A stretch of DNA of 64,000 nt from Achromobacter sp. UMC71 (GCF_014170305.1 NZ_LZZT01000044.1:1-64000), one strand, 5' to 3'. Positions 8,218 through 16,779 are shown, numbered from the stretch's first letter. Translations and numbers: made by a program. Notes: generated by a model not told the origin, from the letters alone.

Positions 8218-10746
8218 TCAACCTCCCTGCGTCTTCACCGCCAGCGTGATGCCCAGCCTGTCCGCCAGTTGCCGGGCGGTCATGCCGACGTACGGCTGCA
8301 CCCGCGCGCCTTGCTCCAGGTCGCAGGCCGGCGCATTGGCGGCGCCGTCCAGCACGCGCTTGACCGCCCGCGCGCCGGACGGCGACAAGGGGCCGCCGTC
8401 GCTGGCCTGCCAGGCCAGTATGTCCGCCACCGCCATGCCGCAGCGCGCCGGCGTGGCGTACAGCGGCGCATCGTGCTCGAGCAGCATGCGCGCCTTCGCG
8501 TCGTTGCCCTGCTGCAGCATGATCACCAAAGGTAGCGCCGCGGCGTCCGTTACGCCGCGCAGGCGGATCCCGCCATCGCTGCGGTCCGACGGATCCGCGC
8601 CCGCCTTCAGCCAGGCCAGGTACAGGTCATCGGGCAGCCACGGCAGCGATAGCGGCGCGATCTGGTTGCCGACCGTCCCCGCAGGGTTACCGGCATAGGC
8701 CAGGGGCACACCCGCCGCCAGCAGGCGCTCGGCGGTGGCGCGCAGCCGGGCGCGCTGGCCGTCCCATTCGGCGCTGTTCTGCTTCGCGTCGGCGCGCAGT
8801 TCAACCTCGTTCCACTGGCGCAGCAGGCTGGTCAGCGGCGCCGTCGTCATGGGCGCGTGGGGCTTGCCGGCGGCGGCCTGTGCCACCTGGTCCACCAGCT
8901 CGGGCGACAACTGCCGCGCCGCCAGGCTGAGCGTCTCGTCCAGGCCGGCGCGCACCGGGCCGTCCTTGGGCCCATAGCCGCCCGCCGCCGGATCCGCGCC
9001 ATGCACCAGCGCGAACGCCACCCGTTCCGACGGCGCATAGGCGGACTGCGGCTTGAGGTCTTCGACCGGCGCTTCGCGCAGCGCCTCCAGCAGCGGAGTC
9101 TCCCACATCGCCTGGTTGCCGTAGTACATGCGGATATAGGCGGCGTTGATGTCCGCGCCCTTGGCCAGCAGTTTCTCGGCGAACCAGAATTTGGACGGGC
9201 TGCTCATGGCCCCATGCAGCACCGAGCGGCCGCTCTTGTCGCGGCCATTCGGATTCGCGCCCTTGGCCAGCAGGTAGTCCAGCGTGTCCTTGTCTTCGCC
9301 GGAATACCACACGCGGCGCAGCAGCAACGGCGTGCCGCTGGAATCGGGCGCCTCGATCGACACGCCGGCCGCCACCAGCAGGTCGGCCAGGGCGTAGCGC
9401 TCGGCCAGCGGACGGGTATCGCGCCCGTCCGGCAAAGCGCTGGACAGGAGCGGCGCGCCACGGGTCGGTCCGTTGACGTCGGCGCCCGCCGCCAGCAGCG
9501 CGCGCACCATCTCGATCTGCTTGGCCGACGCCGCCGCGTTCAGCGCCGATACGCCGTTTTCGTTGACGCCGTTGGGATCTTGCCCGCGCGCCAGTTCCGC
9601 GCGCACGGCGTCCAGGTCACGCGCCCGGATCGCCTGGAAAATCGCCAGGCGCGGGCGGCAGGCGGCCGCATCCAGCGTCTTGCTGCCCAGCGCCACGCCG
9701 ATGCGGTCGGCGATCTTGGCCGGTATCGGCTCGTTCGCCGCCAGGCGGCGCGCGCAATACTGCCGGTAGTCTTCCTGCGCCAGCACGTCGAAATAAGCGC
9801 GTTGGTCCCGCCGCTGGTCGCGCAGCTTCAGGCGCGCATCGGCCCGGTTCAAATAGGCAGGCGTGCGCGCCGGGTCGCGCCGCAGCACTTCGCCCAGCAC
9901 CGCGTCGGCCTCGGCCGGGTTGCCTGCCTCGGCCAGCCAGAAACCATAGTCGTTCAGCGCGGCCACCAACTCAGGGTCCTTGCCGTCCGGGTCGATGTCG
10001 CGATAGTCCTGTTCCAGCACGAAGCGGCGCAACGCCGTGACCGCCCGGTTGAATTCGGGTTTGCCGCGAGCAATGGCGAACGCCGCCTGGTGCAGCGCGC
10101 GGAAGGTGGCGGTGGCGTCGACCGGCGCGCGGTATTCGAAGCGGACATCGGCCGGAAGCGCCTTCAGGCGGCTGGGATACGTGACCAAGGCCGGCTTGAG
10201 CGTGGCCAGCGCCTGCTCGCGCCGGGCATCGTCCCAGGGCCGGTCCGCCGTCGCCACCACGCGGGCGGCGTCGGCGCGCACCGTCACCACGGCGCCGGAC
10301 GCATCCACCAGGAAACCGTTGGCCTGGGTATCGTCGGCATCGCTGTACGTGTAGGCCACCCAATAGAACGCCTGCCCGTCGCGCGGCGCCGACGCGCTGA
10401 CGTTTTCCTGCCGCGACACGTTCCATTGCGCCGGGTCGATCGCCAGCGGCCGCGACCGGAACGCCAGTTCCGGCTGCCCGCCGGCCTGGGCCGGGCGCAG
10501 ATAGCGGTATAGATACAGCCGGTTGTCCATCTGACCGACCAGCAGCGCGTCCTTGGCGTTCTCGGCGCCCCACACCCGGCGCTCCGGTTCGCGCAGGGGG
10601 TAGCGGGACAGGCGCACGGCGTCGATCACGGCGCCGATGTCGTAGGCCGCGGCCGGCGGCGCCATCAACGGCAACGCGGCCGCCATGGCCAGCGCCAGCA
10701 ATGCGCGGGAAAGATGGCGGGAAAGCATGGGGGCAGGTTGAAACAT
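8218..10746 (-). CDS. Exported TPR/ankyrin-repeat protein
   Basis: An 842-residue protein with a hydrophobic N-terminal export signal (MLSRHLSRALLALAMAAALPLMAPPAAA), so probably periplasmic. After about 230 residues without a recognisable fold there is a TPR-like stretch (EAGNPAEADAVLGEVLRRDPARTPAYLNRA, near 270-310). Ankyrin repeats follow from about 365 to 560 (VRALLAAGADVN, LDYLLAKGANPNGRDKSGRSVLHGA, EKLLAKGADINA), with degenerate units to the end. Ankyrin and TPR repeats mediate protein binding; the partner is unknown. It is transcribed convergently to cyoD. The start may instead be M7 (10728). No operon partner is seen. Confidence 0.75.
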   Translation of the reverse strand: MFQPAPMLSRHLSRALLALAMAAALPLMAPPAAAYDIGAVIDAVRLSRYPLREPERRVWGAENAKDALLVGQMDNRLYLYRYLRPAQAGGQPELAFRSRPLAIDPAQWNVSRQENVSASAPRDGQAFYWVAYTYSDADDTQANGFLVDASGAVVTVRADAARVVATADRPWDDARREQALATLKPALVTYPSRLKALPADVRFEYRAPVDATATFRALHQAAFAIARGKPEFNRAVTALRRFVLEQDYRDIDPDGKDPELVAALNDYGFWLAEAGNPAEADAVLGEVLRRDPARTPAYLNRADARLKLRDQRRDQRAYFDVLAQEDYRQYCARRLAANEPIPAKIADRIGVALGSKTLDAAACRPRLAIFQAIRARDLDAVRAELARGQDPNGVNENGVSALNAAASAKQIEMVRALLAAGADVNGPTRGAPLLSSALPDGRDTRPLAERYALADLLVAAGVSIEAPDSSGTPLLLRRVWYSGEDKDTLDYLLAKGANPNGRDKSGRSVLHGAMSSPSKFWFAEKLLAKGADINAAYIRMYYGNQAMWETPLLEALREAPVEDLKPQSAYAPSERVAFALVHGADPAAGGYGPKDGPVRAGLDETLSLAARQLSPELVDQVAQAAAGKPHAPMTTAPLTSLLRQWNEVELRADAKQNSAEWDGQRARLRATAERLLAAGVPLAYAGNPAGTVGNQIAPLSLPWLPDDLYLAWLKAGADPSDRSDGGIRLRGVTDAAALPLVIMLQQGNDAKARMLLEHDAPLYATPARCGMAVADILAWQASDGGPLSPSGARAVKRVLDGAANAPACDLEQGARVQPYVGMTARQLADRLGITLAVKTQGG

Positions 10747-10857
10747 CCGGGTGGACCTGGAAATGGAAGTCGGGCCGATGATACCGCCGCCTTCGAAGCA
10801 GCGCCGGGTCAGTCCCGATGCCGCTTGACCACCGGCAAGGCAAAGCCGCCGGCCATT

Positions 10858-10881
10858 CGTTATATATTGCAGCTTATATCG
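10858..10881. promoter_or_regulatory. ModE-type molybdate box upstream of nifQ
   Basis: Inverted repeat CGTTATA-N10-TATATCG. Both half-sites fit CGNTATA / TATANCG, and the 10-base spacing equals that of the ModE consensus CGNTATATA-N6-TATATANCG. It ends 33 bases before the nifQ-like start and would overlap its promoter, suggesting repression by ModE-molybdate. Confidence 0.6.
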
Positions 10882-10914
10882 TATTCATTAACGCCTTAAC
10901 GGTTTATCGCAGCC

Positions 10915-11529
10915 ATGAACGCCGTCGTCGCCAATTCCCCCCAAGACACCGCCACCATGGCCTGTGCGCTGCTGCGCCACGCCGCGCCCGGCCAGCCCGA
11001 CGCCGTATTTTTCGCGACGGTCATCGGCAAGAGCCTGGCGCTGCGCGACCTGGCCCGCTGCGGCCTGGCGCCCGGCGAACTGGACGAGGCGTTGACGCAG
11101 CTGTTTCCCGGCGCGCAAGACAGCCGCGACCCGGCGCTGGCCAAGCTGCCGGCGCAGCTTGCCGCGTACGCCGCGCAAGGCCTGGACGATCCGCAGCCGG
11201 GTTTCACCTTGCTGCTGCGCGTACTGCTCGATGCCTACGGCGCGCCCGGCTGCGCCAGCATGCCGCTGGTCACCAGCGTGCTGGCGCACGCCTGCCTGCG
11301 GCCCGACCATCTGTGGCGCGACCTGGGCCTGAGCGGCCGCGAAGACGTCACCGCGCTGTTGACCCGCCACTACCCCGAGCTGGTGGCGCGCAACACCCGC
11401 AACCTGCGCTGGAAGCAATTCCTGGCCTACGCCGCCTGTGAACACGCCGGCCTGCCCGCCGCCGCCGCGCCTGGCTGCGCGGCCTGCGAAGACCACGATT
11501 TCTGCTACGGCCAAGCCGGCGCGGATTGA
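10915..11529 (+). CDS. nifQ: NifQ-family molybdenum-related protein
   Basis: A 204-residue member of the NifQ family, which in diazotrophs supplies molybdenum for FeMo-cofactor synthesis. Family hallmarks are DHLWRDLGLSGREDVTALL, HYPELVARNTRNLRWKQFL and a C-terminal cysteine cluster: C175, C188-x2-C191-x5-C197. The first cysteine of the usual Cx4C element is not seen: the residue five before C188 is alanine. No nif structural genes lie nearby, so the role may be general molybdenum handling or storage; this is inference. A ModE-type box immediately upstream supports the molybdenum link. The gene converges with a TonB receptor, 10 bases apart. Confidence 0.85.
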   Translation: MNAVVANSPQDTATMACALLRHAAPGQPDAVFFATVIGKSLALRDLARCGLAPGELDEALTQLFPGAQDSRDPALAKLPAQLAAYAAQGLDDPQPGFTLLLRVLLDAYGAPGCASMPLVTSVLAHACLRPDHLWRDLGLSGREDVTALLTRHYPELVARNTRNLRWKQFLAYAACEHAGLPAAAAPGCAACEDHDFCYGQAGAD

Positions 11530-11539
11530 GCCGGGCGCG

Positions 11540-13654
11540 TCAATACCGGTACGTGGCGCCGAGCCCCATCCCCACGCTGCGCCCCGGCGCCGGTTCGTAA
11601 TAGCGGCCGTTGCTCTCGTTGACGATGACCGAGCCGGCGTAGCGGCGGTCGAACAGGTTGTCGACCCGCGCATAGGCGCTCAATTCCCAGGCGCCGACCT
11701 GCTTGATGTAGCCCGCGGAAATCGCGGCCACCGCGTAGCTGGGGGCCGCCGCCTCGTTGGCGTCGTCCGCATACAGCTGGCTGAGGTAGCGGCCCTCGAT
11801 GGCGGCCTGCCAGCCTTGCGGCGGCGCCCAGCCCAGCGAGGCGAACGCCGAATGGCGCGCGATGCCCGGAATGCGGTTGCCCGCAAGGATGGCGCCGCCG
11901 GCATCGTCGCGATAGCGCGCATCCAGCCAGGTGTAGGCGAACTGCGCACGCCATTGCCCGGCAAAGCGCGTATTCCAGCCCAGTTCCACGCCATCGCGGC
12001 GGGTGCGGCCCGCGTTGCGAAAGGTGGCGCGCCCGCCGCTGCTGCCGGCCGAGACGATCTCATCGTCGGTCGACACGTGGAACACCGCGGCCGTCAGCAG
12101 GCCGCCGCCCAGCCGCGTCTTCAGACCGGCTTCGAGATTCGTGCTGAGCGCCGGCGCCAGCCCGAAGTTCAGCCCCGGCAAGCCGCCGGGGCGGTATGAA
12201 ATTTCATTGAGCGTGGGCGTCTCGAAGCCGCGTCCATACGACGCATACACGCGCGTGTCGGCGGCGGGTTCGTAGCCGATGGCCGCCACCGGCAGGGCGC
12301 GGCGGTAACGCGCGCTGCCGCTGTCGTCGCCGTTGCCGGGCACGATGTAGTGATCGCGCGAATCGAAATCCACCGTGCTGTAGCGCAGGCCCGCGTCCAG
12401 CGTCCACCGCGGCGCCACGCGCCATGAGGCCTGCACGTAGGGATCGGCGTTGTAGACGGTATTGGTCTCGTCGCGCCGCAGCGCGCCCTGCACGCCCAGT
12501 TGCTGGCTGGCGCCCGTACCGGTGAAGTTCTGGTAGCCGCGGCGGGTCTCGCGCATCGTGTCGTAGGCGAAGCCGCCCACCAGCGTCAGCGGCCGTCCGG
12601 CCATGGCCAGCTCGGCGGTCCAGCGCACATCCGCCCCGCCGTAGCGGCGCGTCAGGTCGATGACCCCGCCCGCCTGCGTCGGCGCGGTCTGCGCCGCCGG
12701 CGGAATCGCCTGGAACTGGGTGGTGTCGCGCTGGCCGTAATACAGCATCACGCGCAGCGTATGGGCGCCGTCGACGTGGCGCTCGTAGACCAGCCCGCCC
12801 TGGCTCTGCCGCACCGTCTTGCGGGTGTCGTACTGCGACGCCAGATCGGCGCTGCGCGGAGCGTCCTGGAACTGCGCGTAAGTCAGCCCCAACGGATCTT
12901 GCGCCGTCAGGTCCACGCTATTGGCCACGATCGTCAGGCGGCTGGCGTTGTCGAGCTGCATGCCGAGCTTGGCGTTGCCCAGGTTCTTGCGCGCCGCGCT
13001 GCGGTCGCGATAGCCGTCGGTGGTCATGCGCGACAGGTCCAGCACGTAGTCCACCGCCCCGTCGGCGCCCGACGCCTTGGCGCCGTAGCGCCAGGTGCCG
13101 AAGCTGCCGCCCCAGGCCGATGCCGACACCGATGGCGGCGCGGCGCCGTCCTCGGTATAGGCCAGGATCACGCCGCCCGACGAATTGCCGTACAGCGCCG
13201 AAAACGGCCCGCGCAGCACTTCTACCCGGTCCAGCGAGCCGATGTCGATGTTCGAGGTCTGGCCCTGCCCGTCGGGCATCGTGGCCGGAATGCCGTCCAC
13301 ATACAGGCGCACGCCGCGCACCCCGAAGGAGGAACGCGCGCCGAAGCCGCGGCTGGAAATCTGCAGGTCCTGCGCATAGTTCTGGCGGTTCTGGATCTGC
13401 AGCCCTGGCACCCCGGCCAGGCCTTCGGACAGGTTGATGCCGGCCTGGCCGCGGCGCATCGCGCCGCCGTCGGCCACGTCCACCGACCCCGGCGTGTCCA
13501 GCACGGACACCCCCAGCCGCGTGCCGGTCACCACCACCGGGGCCGTCTCGGGCACCGGCGACTGCGCCATGGCCGCCATCGCCGGCGCCATGCCCAGCAG
13601 GCCATGCAGAATCGGACGGGCCATGGGGCCGGGGCGGCGGGGGTAAGCGGTCAC
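11540..13654 (-). CDS. TonB-dependent outer membrane receptor
   Basis: A 704-residue outer membrane gated channel for a scarce ligand, probably a siderophore or other metal complex. GTG start supported by AAGGAG six bases upstream. The signal region is followed by the plug domain: TonB-box-like PVVVTGTRLG, then QISSRGFGARSSFGVRGVRLYVDGIP and VEVLRGPFSALYGNSSGG. The beta-barrel runs to the C-terminal aromatic signature (GLGATYRY). There is no STN domain, so it is not a transducer of the FecA type, unlike the two receptors at 50-57 kb. It is divergent from slyX over 48 bases. Ligand unknown; no Fur box seen upstream. Confidence 0.92.
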   Translation of the reverse strand: MTAYPRRPGPMARPILHGLLGMAPAMAAMAQSPVPETAPVVVTGTRLGVSVLDTPGSVDVADGGAMRRGQAGINLSEGLAGVPGLQIQNRQNYAQDLQISSRGFGARSSFGVRGVRLYVDGIPATMPDGQGQTSNIDIGSLDRVEVLRGPFSALYGNSSGGVILAYTEDGAAPPSVSASAWGGSFGTWRYGAKASGADGAVDYVLDLSRMTTDGYRDRSAARKNLGNAKLGMQLDNASRLTIVANSVDLTAQDPLGLTYAQFQDAPRSADLASQYDTRKTVRQSQGGLVYERHVDGAHTLRVMLYYGQRDTTQFQAIPPAAQTAPTQAGGVIDLTRRYGGADVRWTAELAMAGRPLTLVGGFAYDTMRETRRGYQNFTGTGASQQLGVQGALRRDETNTVYNADPYVQASWRVAPRWTLDAGLRYSTVDFDSRDHYIVPGNGDDSGSARYRRALPVAAIGYEPAADTRVYASYGRGFETPTLNEISYRPGGLPGLNFGLAPALSTNLEAGLKTRLGGGLLTAAVFHVSTDDEIVSAGSSGGRATFRNAGRTRRDGVELGWNTRFAGQWRAQFAYTWLDARYRDDAGGAILAGNRIPGIARHSAFASLGWAPPQGWQAAIEGRYLSQLYADDANEAAAPSYAVAAISAGYIKQVGAWELSAYARVDNLFDRRYAGSVIVNESNGRYYEPAPGRSVGMGLGATYRY

Positions 13655-13702
13655 TCAAGGCTCCTTCTGGGGCGGACGCGGAGAATGGGTTCTAATACTC
13701 GC

Positions 13703-13918
13703 ATGGAAAATTCGCAAGACATCGAACGCCGGCTGCTGGACCTGGAGGTCAAGGCCAGCTTCGCCGACGACCTGCTCGAACAGTTGAACCAGATCATCGT
13801 GCGCCAACAGCAGCAGATCGACCGGCTGCAGCGCGAGGTGGCCGACCTGCGCCAGCAGGCGCCCGAAGGCGCGGCGCCGTTGCGCAGCCTGCGCGACGAG
13901 CTGCCGCCGCATTACTGA
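13703..13918 (+). CDS. slyX: SlyX family protein
   Basis: A 71-residue coiled-coil protein: IERRLLDLEVKASFADDLLEQLN, then IIVRQQQQIDRLQREVADLRQQ, ending in LRDELPPHY, the typical SlyX C-terminus. Function unknown in the family. Start chosen at the ATG giving the conserved N-terminus; longer open frame upstream is antisense to the TonB receptor. Confidence 0.9.
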   Translation: MENSQDIERRLLDLEVKASFADDLLEQLNQIIVRQQQQIDRLQREVADLRQQAPEGAAPLRSLRDELPPHY

Positions 13919-13979
13919 TGGCGGCGCTGCCTCAAAGCGGCGCAGATGACACACGCCGCCCGCAACAGGCGGCGCGCGC

Positions 13980-14798
13980 CTAATACCGGTAACGCAGCAG
14001 CCGCCCCGCGCGGCGCAATGGCGCAACCCGGCGCATCACCCCCATCATCACCCGCGAGGCGAGCGTGTACCGCGCCAACTGCGCCGGACTGCGGCCGTCT
14101 TGCACCATCTGCTCGCTGCGCAGCCTCAGTCCGGGCACCAGCGCCTCCAGATCCTGCGGATTGTTCAGGCTCCATTGCGTGACCGCGCCAGTCGCCCGGA
14201 TCATGCGGTTGCGCGCCACCAGCGCCAGGCCCAGGCGGCTATAGGCATCGAAAATCACCTCGCCCGCCGGAAACTGCGTCGTCACGGTGCGCAGCAAGGG
14301 CAATAGCGCGGCCTCGGGCAGATACAGGAACAGGCCTTCGGCCACGACCAGCGTCGGCCGCCCGGCGGGCACCTGCGCGAGCCAGCCCAGCTCGGTCACG
14401 GACGTCCCGATCAAGTGGCAACCCGGCCGCTCCGGGTACAGCTTGCGGCGCAGGGCAATCACCTCGGGATAGTCCACCTCGAACCAGGCCACCTCCGGCG
14501 GCGGGTCCACCCGGAACACGCGCGTATCCAGCCCGCATCCCAGGTGCAGCACCGTGGCCACACGATGCGCGTCGAGGAATTCCCGGGTCCAGGCGTCCAG
14601 CGCATGGGCCCGCATGGCCAGGCCGATCATTTCGTCGTGCCGCAGGCCCAAGGCGGCAAAGTCGTGATCGATGCGCGATACCGCGTCGGCAGCGTAACGG
14701 TCGCGCAACAGGGAATCAGGCAGGCGGCTTTCCTGGGCTTTGGCGTACAGGGTAATCAGCAGCGTCGCCTTCGCCCCGGTGAGGTCCAGCTTTTCCAT
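13980..14798 (-). CDS. Class I SAM-dependent O-methyltransferase (LCMT/PPM family)
   Basis: A 272-residue methyltransferase related to leucine carboxyl methyltransferases and polyketide O-methyltransferases. SAM-binding motif I is VLHLGCGLDTRVFRV, followed by the acidic WFEVDYPEVIALRRKL and the family motif VVAEGLFLYLPEAALLPLL. Substrate unknown. Start at 14798 has GGGAG five bases before it; a longer frame reaches 14846. It is separate from the DUF4148 genes, which run the opposite way. Confidence 0.85.
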   Translation of the reverse strand: MEKLDLTGAKATLLITLYAKAQESRLPDSLLRDRYAADAVSRIDHDFAALGLRHDEMIGLAMRAHALDAWTREFLDAHRVATVLHLGCGLDTRVFRVDPPPEVAWFEVDYPEVIALRRKLYPERPGCHLIGTSVTELGWLAQVPAGRPTLVVAEGLFLYLPEAALLPLLRTVTTQFPAGEVIFDAYSRLGLALVARNRMIRATGAVTQWSLNNPQDLEALVPGLRLRSEQMVQDGRSPAQLARYTLASRVMMGVMRRVAPLRRAGRLLRYRY

Positions 14799-14898
14799 AC
14801 GGCTCCCGATGAGAATAGGAGAATTTCGAATAATGGCGGATGGCAATTGGAACTATCTGATTTATTACCCTTGCCGGTGGGAAAATCTTTATAGAAAC

Positions 14899-15013
14899 AA
14901 GGGTTTATCCCCATCTCGATCTGGCGCAGTATCCATCCCTCGGGAAGCGGCATTAGGCAATCGGCGGATAGGCCACCGGATTCGCTCCCTGGAATTTGAA
15001 CCGGAGAGACACC
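14899..15013 (+). promoter_or_regulatory. Leader of first tandem DUF4148 gene, duplicated upstream of the second
   Basis: Shares blocks with 15547-15661: AAGGGTTTATCC (14899-14910 and 15547-15558, each ending exactly 104 bases before its ATG), then CGGATAGGCC and GATTCGCTCCC nearer the gene. Conserved position suggests a promoter or 5' UTR element kept after a duplication. Confidence 0.55.
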
Positions 15014-15367
15014 ATGAACAAAACTTTTGCCACCACATTGATACTGGCCTTGGCTGCCCTGAGCGCCAGCGCTTATGCGGCGCAGAACGTCGAACCTGAC
15101 GATGTTCCGTTCCAGGGCGTGGCGGGCACCCCGGATAACGGCCCGACCCGCGCCCAAGTGGAGGCCGAGCTGGCCGCCGCCAAGGCCGCCGGCCAGGTAT
15201 CCAATGTCGAGCCCGACGATACCCCGTTCCAGGCATCGGGCGGTTCCACAAAGGCCGAACCGACCCGCGCACAAGTCGAAAAGGACCTGGCGGCCGCCAA
15301 AGCCGCGGGCAAAGTTTCCGAGGCCGAACCGGACGACACGCCCTTCAAGGGAGCCGCCAAACGCTAG
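15014..15367 (+). CDS. DUF4148-like small secreted protein, tandem copy 1
   Basis: A 117-residue protein with signal peptide MNKTFATTLILALAALSASAYA. The mature protein is made of a repeated module: N/EVEPDD-x-PFQ followed by PTRAQVExELAAAKAAGQVS, with about two and a half copies. GGAGAG precedes the ATG. It is 55-60 percent similar by eye to the next gene, showing a local duplication. Function unknown; repeats of acidic EPDD motifs could bind cations, which is speculation. Confidence 0.85.
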   Translation: MNKTFATTLILALAALSASAYAAQNVEPDDVPFQGVAGTPDNGPTRAQVEAELAAAKAAGQVSNVEPDDTPFQASGGSTKAEPTRAQVEKDLAAAKAAGKVSEAEPDDTPFKGAAKR

Positions 15368-15416
15368 CAAAGCGCCCGCGCACAAGGGCCCCCGCCCCTA
15401 CCCTTGAAAGACGTTG

Positions 15417-15441
15417 GCCGCCTGATCAGGCGGCTTTTTTT
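15417..15441 (+). terminator. Intrinsic terminator after DUF4148 copy 1
   Basis: Perfect palindrome GCCGCCTGA / TCAGGCGGC at 15417-15434 followed by seven T residues. A related stem follows copy 2. Confidence 0.9.
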
Positions 15442-15546
15442 GCGCTCGCCGCAGGCCATCCCGGGGGGCTATTGCCAACTTTAATGGATACAAAATTCGT
15501 AAATGACCATAATTTTCCCATTTATGGAAAAATCATTTACCAATAT

Positions 15547-15661
15547 AAGGGTTTATCCTTAGATTGATTCGGCGCACCATACAGTCATCGGGAAACAACA
15601 ACGAAGCACGACGGATAGGCCGCCTGATTCGCTCCCCGGCTCTAGAAATCGGAGATTCACC
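15547..15661 (+). promoter_or_regulatory. Leader of second tandem DUF4148 gene
   Basis: Second copy of the duplicated leader: AAGGGTTTATCC at 15547-15558, CGGATAGGCC at 15612-15621, then GATTCGCTCCC. Preceded by an AT-rich stretch unusual for this genome (about 15475-15560), a likely promoter. Confidence 0.55.
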
Positions 15662-16021
15662 ATGAAAAAGACCTTTGCTACCGCCCTATTGATGTCCTTG
15701 GCCGCCCTGAGCGCCGGCGCCTACGCCTCGCAGAACATCGAACCGAACAACGTGCCGTTCCAAGGCGTTTACGGCACCCCGTACGAAGGGCCGACCCGCG
15801 CCCAGGTGCAAGCCGAACTGGCTGCCGCCAAGGCCGCCGGCCAGGTCTCGAACGTCGAACCCAACGACATGCCGTTCCAAGGCGTGTATGGCGCCCCTCA
15901 GTCTGGCGTGACCCGCGAGCAAGTACAAGCCGAACTGGCCGCCGCCCGCGCGGCAGGCCAAGTGTCGAACGTAGAGCCCAACGACCTGCCGTTCTCGGGC
16001 GCGTACCACCGCAGCAACTAA
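15662..16021 (+). CDS. DUF4148-like small secreted protein, tandem copy 2
   Basis: A 119-residue paralogue of the preceding gene. Signal peptide MKKTFATALLMSLAALSAGAYA, then three modules of the type IEPNNVPFQGVYG with two intervening TRAQVQAELAAAKAAGQVS units. The module is more regular here than in copy 1 (NVEPND-x-PF three times). It has its own leader and terminator, so the two genes are separate units. Function unknown. Confidence 0.85.
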   Translation: MKKTFATALLMSLAALSAGAYASQNIEPNNVPFQGVYGTPYEGPTRAQVQAELAAAKAAGQVSNVEPNDMPFQGVYGAPQSGVTREQVQAELAAARAAGQVSNVEPNDLPFSGAYHRSN

Positions 16022-16118
16022 GCGGCGTCCACGTCGCGGCTGCCCGGAGGCGGCCGCCGTTGCCTCGCCGGGCTTGACCGCCCGCGTATCGATTTACCCC
16101 TCCCCTTGTTGTACCTTG

Positions 16119-16143
16119 GCCGCCTCTCCAGGCGGCTTTTTTT
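16119..16143 (+). terminator. Intrinsic terminator after DUF4148 copy 2
   Basis: Stem GCCGCCT / AGGCGGC with loop CTCC and seven T residues at 16137-16143; same stem core as the terminator at 15417. Confidence 0.9.
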
Positions 16144-16265
16144 GGCCCGGCGTGCCTTGTGTCCGGCTGGCATGGATCAAGACAAGAGCCCGCGGCTTCG
16201 CGTACCATCGGAGCTGATCGGCTGCCCGCGCAGCCTACCTATCAATAACAACGAGGGAGTCCGCT

Positions 16266-16643
16266 TTGAAAACCACCCGCCTGATCGCTATCGGCCTGCT
16301 TGCCTGCGGCGCCTCCGGCGCTGCCCTGGCAGCCCCCGCCGTCATGTTGAACCATGCCCTGATCACCGAAATCCCCAAGGCCGACCAACCCGTGTTCCAC
16401 AAGGCCGTGGCCGACACGCTGAACAACGCGCCCGACGGCCAGACCACCCAATGGTCCAGCACGCCCAAAGGCAAGCAGGCCCCCATCACCGCCAAGATCA
16501 CGCCGCTGCAGACCAGCACGCTGTCCGGCGACCGCACCTGCCGCCTGCTGGAAGGCGATTTCGCGCGTGCCAAGACCACCGAGACCTGGAAGTTCTGGTT
16601 CTGCAAGCAGCCCGACGGCACCTGGAAGGCCAGCTCCAACTGA
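16266..16643 (+). CDS. Exported surface-antigen-like protein
   Basis: A 125-residue protein with a cleavable signal (LLACGASGAALAAP). The mature domain resembles the C-terminal domain of 17-kDa/RT0821-type surface antigens: NAPDGQTTQW, a cysteine in DRTCRLLEGDF, and WKFWFCKQPDGTWKAS with a second cysteine that could form a disulfide. There is no lipobox cysteine at the cleavage site. The same fold seems to recur in the two lipoproteins at 20275 and 20802. Function unknown. Confidence 0.65.
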   Translation: MKTTRLIAIGLLACGASGAALAAPAVMLNHALITEIPKADQPVFHKAVADTLNNAPDGQTTQWSSTPKGKQAPITAKITPLQTSTLSGDRTCRLLEGDFARAKTTETWKFWFCKQPDGTWKASSN

Positions 16644-16673
16644 TGCCCGGCGGCCCGAGCGGCCGCGCAAAGA

Positions 16674-16709
16674 AAACGCCCGCTTCATCCCAGGATGTAG
16701 CGGGCGTTT
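16674..16709. terminator. Bidirectional terminator between surface antigen and maeB
   Basis: Stem AAACGCCCGCT / AGCGGGCGTTT, extended after one T-T mismatch by CATC / GATG around loop CCAG. A and T runs flank both sides, so it can serve the convergent genes in both directions. Confidence 0.85.
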
Positions 16710-16779
16710 GCATTCAAGCGGGCGGACTTGCGTCCTTTGCTGCCAGCGCCCTGCCCCAAGGGACAAGGCGCACACTGAA

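Noticed and set aside
13655-13702. Fur box upstream of the TonB receptor at 11540
   Set aside because: The 48-base divergent region has no sequence close to the Fur consensus.
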